From NCBI GenBank assembly GCA_009930355.1, contig RZYK01000044.1, forward strand, positions 1-12,086: DNA of 12,086 nt, given 5' to 3'. Origin of the DNA: Campylobacterota bacterium (GTDB lineage Bacteria > Campylobacterota > Campylobacteria > Campylobacterales > Sulfurospirillaceae). The notes beneath the pieces were generated by a model. That model was not told where the DNA came from, made no database searches, and saw only the letters and a list, made by a program, of their open reading frames with translations. Below are positions 6,783 through 12,086 of this stretch, piece by piece; within the stretch, counting starts at the first letter, position 1; every line of letters starts with the position of its first letter. The translations under genes and the position numbers were made by a program.

Positions 6783-7478
6783 TTACTTCAGCTTTATGCT
6801 GTATCCGCCCTCAAAAGTTTGTAAATCATAACGATAATGACCATCTAATAATATAGCAATTCGGTAAAAATCTTTATGCTCTCCCAGTGTTGCCAAAACA
6901 AAAGGATTCTTTTTTAAATCCACTGTTTTTGTCGCAAACGAACGTGTTCTTTTAAAATCAAGAACTATTTTATAAGGATCTGCTATTAAAAAATCACGCA
7001 TCTTCAAATCTTTGGTAAAAATTTTAATCTCATTTCCTTCTGCAAATAAAGAAATACCCTCCGCAAGTTTTACTCGCTCTTCACTCTTCGTTTTAACAGA
7101 TGGCAGACTAGGTACACTTTTAATCTCTTTTGTTTCAACACTTTGTTTTGCAAAAGGTGGCGTAGGTGTAGGAGGAGGTGTAGATTTTTCAATACTTTGG
7201 GGAGATAACAAAAGGGGATGATGCCAATCAATATTTTGGTCAATATTTTGGTGTTCTTCTTCAATGGAGCCATCAAGATTTTGAAACGTTAGCGTAACAC
7301 TTTTTAAAATACGTGCACTGCTTGGGAGTGTAATCGATGTACTCTTAAAATCAATTCTTTTCTCTTCAATTTGGGTTGTCTTTCCAACAACTTCTGGAGC
7401 ATTCGTTGTTTCAAAAGGATTTTCTCTTGCCTCTATGCTGATTATTAGTGATAGAAAAAGCCAAAAAATCTTCCTCAT
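6783..7478 (-). CDS. periplasmic AMIN-domain protein
   Basis: The 231-residue product begins with a signal peptide (MRKIFWLFLSLIISIEA, probable cleavage after A17) followed by RENPFE, a common mature start among Campylobacterota envelope proteins. A low-complexity linker, rich in Pro and Thr at 99-108 (STPPPTPTPP), leads to a C-terminal AMIN-type beta domain at about 143-231 (ISLFAEGNEIKIF, DPYKIVLDFKR, GGYSIKLK). AMIN domains are known for binding or localising to peptidoglycan. The gene ends a recA-eno-ftsB-like operon, the position occupied in Campylobacter by a periplasmic glycoprotein gene (CgpA), from memory. I see no D/E-x-N-x-S/T glycosylation sequon here. AAGGAG lies 5 nt before the ATG, and the spacing from the preceding gene is 14 nt. 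Exact role is unknown. Confidence 0.8.
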   Translation of the reverse strand: MRKIFWLFLSLIISIEARENPFETTNAPEVVGKTTQIEEKRIDFKSTSITLPSSARILKSVTLTFQNLDGSIEEEHQNIDQNIDWHHPLLLSPQSIEKSTPPPTPTPPFAKQSVETKEIKSVPSLPSVKTKSEERVKLAEGISLFAEGNEIKIFTKDLKMRDFLIADPYKIVLDFKRTRSFATKTVDLKKNPFVLATLGEHKDFYRIAILLDGHYRYDLQTFEGGYSIKLK

Positions 7479-7492
7479 GAATACTCCTTAGT

Positions 7493-7768
7493 TTATCGAT
7501 CGGGATCTAGTTGCCGCAATTCAAAATACTCTTTTTGTAAAACTGCATTCTCTTCTTTAAGATTTTGAATTTTCTGGCTTAAGGTATCTTTATCTGCTTG
7601 AAGATTTAAGAGAACATCCAGCGAACTCTTGCCAAAAAGGACATCTCCAATATACAAACCAAAACCTACAACAGCCACAATAAGTGAGATAAGTTTCAAA
7701 TAAAAGAGGGCAGAATTTTCTGAACCCTCTTTTTTTTCTTGGTCAAATTCGTCTAAAACATCACTCAT
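7493..7768 (-). CDS. FtsB/DivIC-like septum formation initiator protein
   Basis: This 91-residue bitopic membrane protein has a charged N-terminal tail (1-20), one membrane segment at about 22-44 (FYLKLISLIVAVVGFGLYIG) and a coiled coil at about 52-85 (LQADKDTLSQKIQNLKEENA and onward). That layout is the one shared by FtsB and DivIC, small subunits of the FtsQLB division complex that activates septal wall synthesis. The assignment rests on architecture and gene context more than on specific residues. Its ATG overlaps the eno stop by 4 bp (ATGA) and no good Shine-Dalgarno is present, which suggests translational coupling to eno. The AMIN-protein gene follows after 14 nt. Confidence 0.75.
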   Translation of the reverse strand: MSDVLDEFDQEKKEGSENSALFYLKLISLIVAVVGFGLYIGDVLFGKSSLDVLLNLQADKDTLSQKIQNLKEENAVLQKEYFELRQLDPDR

Positions 7769-9036
7769 TTAACAAAAAGTTTTGTTCCTACATACTCGCC
7801 ATAAATGACTTCATTTTCAATATCCAATAAACGATTATACTTTGCGGTTCGCTCGCCACGTGCGGTTGCGCCTGTCTTGATTTCACCTGTATTGAGTGCT
7901 ACAGCAAAATCAGCGATAAACGCATCTTCACTCTCACCGCTTCGATGACTCATAACACATTTGTAGTTATTGCGTTGTGCAAGGCGAACGGTTTGCATGG
8001 TCTCAGTAACCGTTCCAATTTGATTTGGTTTAATCAAAATGGCATTACCGACACCTTTAACAATACCCTCACTCAAAATTTTCTTATTGGTTACAAATAA
8101 ATCATCACCTACCAACTGTACTTTTGAACCCAATTTTTCAGTTAAAAGTTTCCAGCCATCCCAGTCATCTTCACTCAAACCATCTTCAATGGAGACAATA
8201 GGGTATTTTGCACAAAGGTTTTCATAATACGCTACCAATTCTGCACTGCTTAGTGTTCTACCTTCAGAGTCAAGTTTATAGCCACCTTCACACACCAATT
8301 CACTACTTGCCACATCAAGGGCGATAGCTATGTCTTTACCTGCTATATAACCCGCTTTTGCAATCGCTTCCATAATGACTTTAATCGGCTCTTCATTATC
8401 TTTAAGATTTGGGGCAAACCCACCCTCATCACCCAAAGCGGTACTCTCACCCATGGAAGCAATGATTTTTTTCAAGTGATGATAGACCTCTGTTGCTGCA
8501 CGCAAGGCTTCAGAAAAAGTCTCAAAATTAAGAGGCATAATCATGTACTCTTGAAAATCAACGCTGTTATTCGCATGGCTTCCGCCGTTAATGATATTAA
8601 ACATTGGTGTAGGAAGCACCATAGCATTAGCACCACCTAAATAGCGGTACAAAGGCACACCTAAACTCTGTGCTGCCGCACGAGCCACTGCCATAGAGAC
8701 ACCTAGGACGGCATTGGCACCCAAACGGCCATAATTTTCTGTGCCATCAAGGTTTTTCATCGTTTCATCAATCACTGCTTGGTTAAACGGGCTTAAGCCA
8801 ATGAGTTCATCCGAAATTTCTGTGTTCACATTTTCACATGCTTTTAACACACCTTTACCCATATAGCGACTGTCCGCATCTCTAAGTTCCAACGCTTCTC
8901 GCTTACCAGTACTTGCACCACTTGGAACAATCGCACTAGCAACGGTACCATCACTTAAACTCACACGTGCTCGAACCGTTGGATTACCCCGACTATCAAG
9001 TACCTCGTCTGCACTTACATCTTCGATATAGATCAT
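7765..9036 (-). CDS. eno: enolase (phosphopyruvate hydratase)
   Basis: Enolase interconverts 2-phosphoglycerate and phosphoenolpyruvate in glycolysis and gluconeogenesis. The 423 residues cover the whole enzyme: SRGNPT at 15-20, the mobile loop with SGASTGKREA at 39-48, catalytic E204 (GDEGG) and K336 (LIKPNQIGT), magnesium ligands D241, E284 and D311, and SHRSGESED at 363-371. E163, H364 and K387 are also in their expected places. AAAGGA lies 6 nt before the ATG, inside the end of recA; the two genes overlap by 4 bp (ATGA). The ftsB-like gene overlaps its own stop in the same way. It is therefore the second gene of the recA operon. Confidence 0.98.
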   Translation of the reverse strand: MIYIEDVSADEVLDSRGNPTVRARVSLSDGTVASAIVPSGASTGKREALELRDADSRYMGKGVLKACENVNTEISDELIGLSPFNQAVIDETMKNLDGTENYGRLGANAVLGVSMAVARAAAQSLGVPLYRYLGGANAMVLPTPMFNIINGGSHANNSVDFQEYMIMPLNFETFSEALRAATEVYHHLKKIIASMGESTALGDEGGFAPNLKDNEEPIKVIMEAIAKAGYIAGKDIAIALDVASSELVCEGGYKLDSEGRTLSSAELVAYYENLCAKYPIVSIEDGLSEDDWDGWKLLTEKLGSKVQLVGDDLFVTNKKILSEGIVKGVGNAILIKPNQIGTVTETMQTVRLAQRNNYKCVMSHRSGESEDAFIADFAVALNTGEIKTGATARGERTAKYNRLLDIENEVIYGEYVGTKLFVK

Positions 9037-10076
9037 TCATCGTCCTTTATATCATCAACGCCACATGCCATCACCATGGCATTGCCACTGATGGCTTGTT
9101 TGATTTTTTCTTCAATTTCTAAAGCAAGCGCTTTATTTTCTTTCAAAAAGGCTTTGACATTTTCGCGCCCTTGCCCCAATTTGGTTTCATTGTAACTAAA
9201 CCACGCACCACTTTTATCGATAATATCAAGTTTTACGCCATAATCAACAATTTCACCCTCTTTAGAAATACCCTCGCCAAACATAATATCAAACTCTGCT
9301 TGACGAAATGGAGGAGCGACTTTATTTTTAATTACTTTGGCTTTCACTCTGTTACCAATTTGCTCTTCACCTTGCTTTAACGTCGCAATTTTACGCACAT
9401 CAATACGTACTGAAGCATAAAATTTGAGTGCATTTCCACCCGTAGTCGTCTCAGGTGAGCCATATCCCATCGTTCCAATTTTCATACGAATTTGGTTAAT
9501 AAAAATAACTGTGGTGTTCATTTTATGCACAACAGCAGTGAGCTTACGAAGGGCTTGACTCATCAATCGTGCTTGAAGCCCCACATGGGTATCGCCCATA
9601 TCCCCTTCAATTTCACTTTTTGGTGTCAGTGCGGCTACAGAGTCAATAACAATCACATCCACCGCACCACTGCGAGCAAGGGTTTCAACAATATCTAAAG
9701 CCTGCTCACCAAAATCAGGCTGTGAAACCAATAAGTTTTCGATATCAACCCCTAAATTTCCCGCATATTTAACGTCTAAGGCGTGTTCAGCGTCCACAAA
9801 CGCACAGATGCTTCCTTTAGCTTGCGCTTCTGCAATAATTTGAAGCGATAATGTCGTTTTACCTGAACTCTCAGGCCCATACACTTCAATAATACGCCCT
9901 TGTGGAATACCACCAATACCAAGAGCCAAATCTAAACCAATAGAACCTGTACTGATTGCAGCAATGGGTTCAACCACTTTATCGCCAAGCCTGATAAGCG
10001 CACCCTTACCAAATGCTTTATCAATCTGTTTTATAGCAAGTTCGAGTGCTTTTTTCTTATTTTCATCGATTTGCAT
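9033..10076 (-). CDS. recA: recombinase RecA
   Basis: RecA forms ATP-dependent filaments on single-stranded DNA and drives homologous pairing and repair. The 347-residue protein has the Walker A motif GPESSGKT at 67-74, a Walker B strand (VDVIVIDSVAAL), the L2 region NQIRMKIG with GSPETTTGG, and a short acidic C-terminal tail (DDIKDDE). The start at 10076 (MQIDENKKKALELAI) is preferred to an in-frame ATG at 10088 because GAGGGG lies 4-5 nt upstream and the N-terminus then matches RecA length. It leads a four-gene operon and overlaps eno by 4 bp. I saw no LexA-type operator upstream, which fits the reported absence of LexA in Campylobacterota. Confidence 0.98.
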   Translation of the reverse strand: MQIDENKKKALELAIKQIDKAFGKGALIRLGDKVVEPIAAISTGSIGLDLALGIGGIPQGRIIEVYGPESSGKTTLSLQIIAEAQAKGSICAFVDAEHALDVKYAGNLGVDIENLLVSQPDFGEQALDIVETLARSGAVDVIVIDSVAALTPKSEIEGDMGDTHVGLQARLMSQALRKLTAVVHKMNTTVIFINQIRMKIGTMGYGSPETTTGGNALKFYASVRIDVRKIATLKQGEEQIGNRVKAKVIKNKVAPPFRQAEFDIMFGEGISKEGEIVDYGVKLDIIDKSGAWFSYNETKLGQGRENVKAFLKENKALALEIEEKIKQAISGNAMVMACGVDDIKDDE

Positions 10077-10102
10077 GTGACCCCTCATTTCATAATGTTA
10101 TT

Positions 10103-10111
10103 ATTTTATCA
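10103..10111 (-). promoter_or_regulatory. possible extended -10 element for the recA operon
   Basis: On the minus strand TGATAAAAT (10111-10103) fits the extended -10 form TGn-TAtaAT with one substitution. Its spacing of 26 nt to the recA ATG is reasonable. No clear -35 box is seen and the region is AT-rich, so this is a weak prediction. Confidence 0.35.
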
Positions 10112-10190
10112 TCTCGAGCTTGAAAAAGCCCTTTGAAGTGATTGTAGACAAAAATCAAAAGAGAGGCTCAAAATATTTCAATCTGCAATA

Positions 10191-10199
10191 TGTTACAAT
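10191..10199 (+). promoter_or_regulatory. extended -10 promoter of mqnD-fliQ-murB
   Basis: TGTTACAAT fits the extended -10 pattern TGn-TAtAAT with one change. Transcription would start about 20 nt before the GTG at 10228, and therefore downstream of the other in-frame candidate starts at 10120 and 10198. That supports the GTG as the true start. No convincing -35 box is present. Confidence 0.5.
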
Positions 10200-10208
10200 G
10201 CCAAAAGA

Positions 10209-10226
10209 TTTACATGTAAGGATTTT
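10209..10226 (+). repeat. TACATGTA palindrome copy 7, carrying the mqnD ribosome site
   Basis: TTTACATGTAAGGATTTT here is identical over 18 bases to 6745-6762 in the gltA/AMIN junction. Its AAGGA (10218-10222) stands 5 nt before the GTG start of mqnD, an ideal Shine-Dalgarno distance. Confidence 0.8.
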
Positions 10227-10227
10227 T

Positions 10228-11094
10228 GTGAGAACACTTAGCGTAGCGCATTCACCTGATGCCGATGATATTTTTATGTATTATGCCATCAAATTTGGCT
10301 GGGTCAGCACGGAGGGAATGAAGCTTGAGAACATCGCCTTAGACATAGAAACACTCAACGTTGAAGCCCTAAAAACTACCTATGACATCAGTGCAATCAG
10401 CTTTGCCTTGTACCCAAAAATTCGAAACGATTATGCACTTTTACGCACAGCGGTCAGCTTTGGTGAGGGGTATGGCCCCAAACTGGTGAAGAAAAAAGAG
10501 ACTAAACTCAAACGCAATTTTAAAGTCGCGCTTAGCGGTACACACACCACTAACGCACTTTTATTTAAAATCGCCTATCCTGAGGCACGTATTGTTTATA
10601 AAAACTTTTTAGAGATTGAAAATGCTGTGCTTAGTGGCGAAGTCGATGCAGGGGTTTTGATTCATGAGAGTATTTTAGATTTTAATGATACCCTCGTGGT
10701 TGAGCGTGAAATTTGGGATATTTGGAAAAGTTTAACGCAAGGTAAAGAGTTGCCTCTACCCCTTGGCGGTATGGCACTGCGCCGTTCTATGCCATTATTA
10801 CAAGCTATCGCCTGTGAAAAAATACTGATTAAAGCAGTTGATGTTGCCCACACCCACCAACCGCTTCTCTCTAAAATGCTCTTAGAGCGCAACCTTGTCA
10901 GAGTGGATGATGCAACACTAAAAACGTATTTGGGGCTGTATGCCAACGCTCACTCCATCGAAATGAATGACCTACAATATGAGGCCATTGATACCCTTTT
11001 TGAACTTGGCTATCAGCATGGTTTTTACGACCAAAGTATTAAAGCACAAGAATATCTTATTCCGCATGAATACGAAGCACTTAGGATGAGCTAA
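10228..11094 (+). CDS. mqnD: 1,4-dihydroxy-6-naphthoate synthase-like protein (futalosine pathway)
   Basis: MqnD converts cyclic dehypoxanthinyl futalosine to 1,4-dihydroxy-6-naphthoate in menaquinone synthesis, the route used by Campylobacterota. The 288-residue protein has the two-lobed periplasmic-binding-like fold signature of the MqnA/MqnD family: HSPDADDIFMYYA near the start, LSGTHTTNALLF in the substrate pocket, and AGVLIHES with H146, matching the catalytic histidine region of MqnD. LPLPLGGMALRR follows. The frame is open from a TTG at 10120, but the GTG at 10228 is chosen: AAGGA is 5 nt upstream, a -10 element lies just before it, and the protein then begins MRTLSVAHSPDADD at normal length. 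It overlaps fliQ by 1 nt (TAATG). MqnA is the main alternative within the superfamily, considered less likely. Confidence 0.85.
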   Translation: MRTLSVAHSPDADDIFMYYAIKFGWVSTEGMKLENIALDIETLNVEALKTTYDISAISFALYPKIRNDYALLRTAVSFGEGYGPKLVKKKETKLKRNFKVALSGTHTTNALLFKIAYPEARIVYKNFLEIENAVLSGEVDAGVLIHESILDFNDTLVVEREIWDIWKSLTQGKELPLPLGGMALRRSMPLLQAIACEKILIKAVDVAHTHQPLLSKMLLERNLVRVDDATLKTYLGLYANAHSIEMNDLQYEAIDTLFELGYQHGFYDQSIKAQEYLIPHEYEALRMS

Positions 11095-11360
11095 TGGAAG
11101 CCAAACTCATTGGGTTAGGTGTTGAAACGTTTAAAATAGCTCTTTACCTCTCCTTACCCATGCTTTTAGCGGGAATGATTGCGGGTCTTGCGATCAGTAT
11201 TTTTCAAGCGGTTACCCAAATCAATGAATCAACGCTGAGTTTTGTTCCTAAGATTTTAATTACCATTGTGGTTGCTATTTTTACCATGCCATGGATGATG
11301 AACATGATGATAGAGTTTACCACTCGTCTTTTTGACATGATTCCAAGTTTTGTATTTTAA
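11094..11360 (+). CDS. fliQ: flagellar export apparatus protein FliQ
   Basis: FliQ is a small inner-membrane subunit of the FliPQR export gate of the flagellar type III secretion system. The 88-residue protein has two hydrophobic helices, about 15-38 (IALYLSLPMLLAGMIAGLAI) and 52-76 (PKILITIVVAIFTMPWMMNM), joined by the conserved segment FQAVTQINESTLSFVPK, which identifies the family. Length matches the usual 86-90 residues. Its ATG shares one base with the mqnD stop, and AGGA lies 7 nt upstream. murB begins directly after its stop. Its placement among metabolic genes, away from other flagellar genes, is typical of Campylobacterota, where flagellar genes are scattered. Confidence 0.96.
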   Translation: MEAKLIGLGVETFKIALYLSLPMLLAGMIAGLAISIFQAVTQINESTLSFVPKILITIVVAIFTMPWMMNMMIEFTTRLFDMIPSFVF

Positions 11361-12086
11361 ATGACAAAAAACATTCATTTTTCAAGCTACTCTAGCCTTA
11401 AAATTGGTCCAAGCGTTGATGTTTTACTCCTTGAGACACCCCAGCCACTTCCTCGCCATCACATTATCATCGGTGGAGCCAACAACCTTCTTATAAGCCC
11501 AACACCTCCGCCACTTGCTATGTTGGATAAAGCTTTTGACTTTATCTATCAAGAGGGTGATATTTTACATGTAGGCGGTGCAACACCCAGTGGAAAGATG
11601 CTCTCTTTTGCTAAAAAACACAACCTTGCAGGCTTTGAGCTCATGCAAAAACTCCCAGGTACCCTTGGTGGCATGGTAGCGATGAATGCGGGACTAAAAG
11701 AGTGGGAAGTATTCAATAACCTCCGTGCGATTCGCACCGAAAACGGGTGGATAGACAAATCAGATATAAACCATGGCTACCGCTTTGCAAACATTGATGG
11801 CATCGTGTATGAAGCCGCCTTTACATGTAAAGAGGGATTTGATGAAACTTTGCTGGCAATGTTTAAGCAAATGCGGGACAATCAACCTAAAGAAGCGAGT
11901 GCTGGAAGCTGTTTTAAAAACCCTGTGGGACACTATGCTGGTAAACTTATTGAAGAGGCTGGCTTTAAAGGCAAACGGGTGGGAGCAATGATGTTCAGCC
12001 CTGTGCACGCCAACTTTTTGGTCAATACAGGAGGGGGAACATTTGAAGAAGCATTTGCGCTCATCACGGAAGTCAAAGCAGAGGTT
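11361..12086 (+). CDS. murB: UDP-N-acetylenolpyruvoylglucosamine reductase, truncated by window edge
   Basis: MurB uses NADPH and FAD to reduce enolpyruvyl-UDP-GlcNAc to UDP-MurNAc, the second committed step of peptidoglycan precursor synthesis in the cytoplasm. The first 242 residues are present and the frame is open at the right edge. FAD-binding motifs are IIIGGANNLLI (35-45) and KLPGTLGGMVAMNAG (97-111). R141 in GYRF and S183 in AGSCFKNP match the catalytic arginine and proton-donating serine. The C-terminal catalytic glutamate would lie outside the window. The family length in Campylobacter is near 260, so little is missing. The ATG directly follows the fliQ stop and lacks a good ribosome site, which suggests coupling. 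Two TACATGTA palindromes lie inside the gene. Confidence 0.96.
   Translation, partial: MTKNIHFSSYSSLKIGPSVDVLLLETPQPLPRHHIIIGGANNLLISPTPPPLAMLDKAFDFIYQEGDILHVGGATPSGKMLSFAKKHNLAGFELMQKLPGTLGGMVAMNAGLKEWEVFNNLRAIRTENGWIDKSDINHGYRFANIDGIVYEAAFTCKEGFDETLLAMFKQMRDNQPKEASAGSCFKNPVGHYAGKLIEEAGFKGKRVGAMMFSPVHANFLVNTGGGTFEEAFALITEVKAEV
11564..11573 (+). repeat. TACATGTA palindrome copy 8, inside murB
   Basis: TTTACATGTA lies in murB codons for Leu-His-Val. Only the 8-bp core is palindromic; the right flank (GGCGG) departs from the consensus. Confidence 0.55.
11819..11832 (+). repeat. TACATGTA palindrome copy 9, inside murB
   Basis: CTTTACATGTAAAG is a perfect 14-bp palindrome encoding Phe-Thr-Cys-Lys in murB. 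It is identical to the copy abutting the topA start at 2363-2376. Confidence 0.75.

Noticed and set aside
10077..10227. LexA/SOS operator upstream of recA
   Set aside because: No CTGT-N8-ACAG or GAAC-N4-GTTC type dyad is present between recA and mqnD.
1..12086. Defence system, phage, secondary-metabolite or other new gene cluster
   Set aside because: Every sizeable coding region matches a core housekeeping, flagellar or envelope family, with tight operon spacing and no compositional break seen by eye.

Overview
The window reads as an ordinary chromosomal segment of a flagellated Campylobacterota (Epsilonproteobacteria), most likely Sulfurospirillum or a close relative. The reasons are a flagellin with a Campylobacter-like D1 helix, a Maf-type flagellin glycosylation gene beside it, the futalosine-pathway enzyme MqnD, short Campylobacter-type BioB and MurB proteins, a recA-eno-(FtsB-like)-(AMIN protein) cluster, and moderately AT-rich DNA. 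The genus is inferred; the phylum is well supported. I see no rRNA, tRNA, CRISPR array, insertion sequence or phage gene.

Left part (1-2376): the minus strand carries a flagellin gene with its own sigma-28-type promoter and a good intrinsic terminator. It is followed by the N-terminal 225 codons of a Maf (DUF115) protein that runs off the left edge and has a candidate sigma-54 promoter. A 138-bp divergent region separates flagellin from topA; both of its promoters contain long A/T homopolymers.

Middle (2377-6782): on the plus strand are topA (DNA topoisomerase I with three C-terminal zinc ribbons), bioB (biotin synthase lacking one expected cluster cysteine) and gltA (citrate synthase with its own extended -10 promoter). 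gltA converges on the next operon, with a perfect 15-bp inverted repeat between them.

Right-middle (6783-10076, minus): a tight operon recA-eno-ftsB-like-AMIN protein, with 4-bp ATGA overlaps at two of its three junctions. Recombinase and enolase are thus tied to two envelope or division proteins.

Right end (10228-12086, plus): a compact operon of mqnD (menaquinone synthesis, probable GTG start), fliQ (flagellar export apparatus, 1-nt overlap) and murB (peptidoglycan precursor synthesis, cut by the right edge).

The most unusual signal is not a gene. The palindrome TACATGTA, usually as TTTACATGTAAA or TTTACATGTAAGGA, occurs nine times, roughly 25-30 times the base-composition expectation. 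Copies lie just before the starts of topA, bioB and mqnD, twice in the gltA/AMIN junction, and inside maf, topA and murB. No new multi-gene system is evident.
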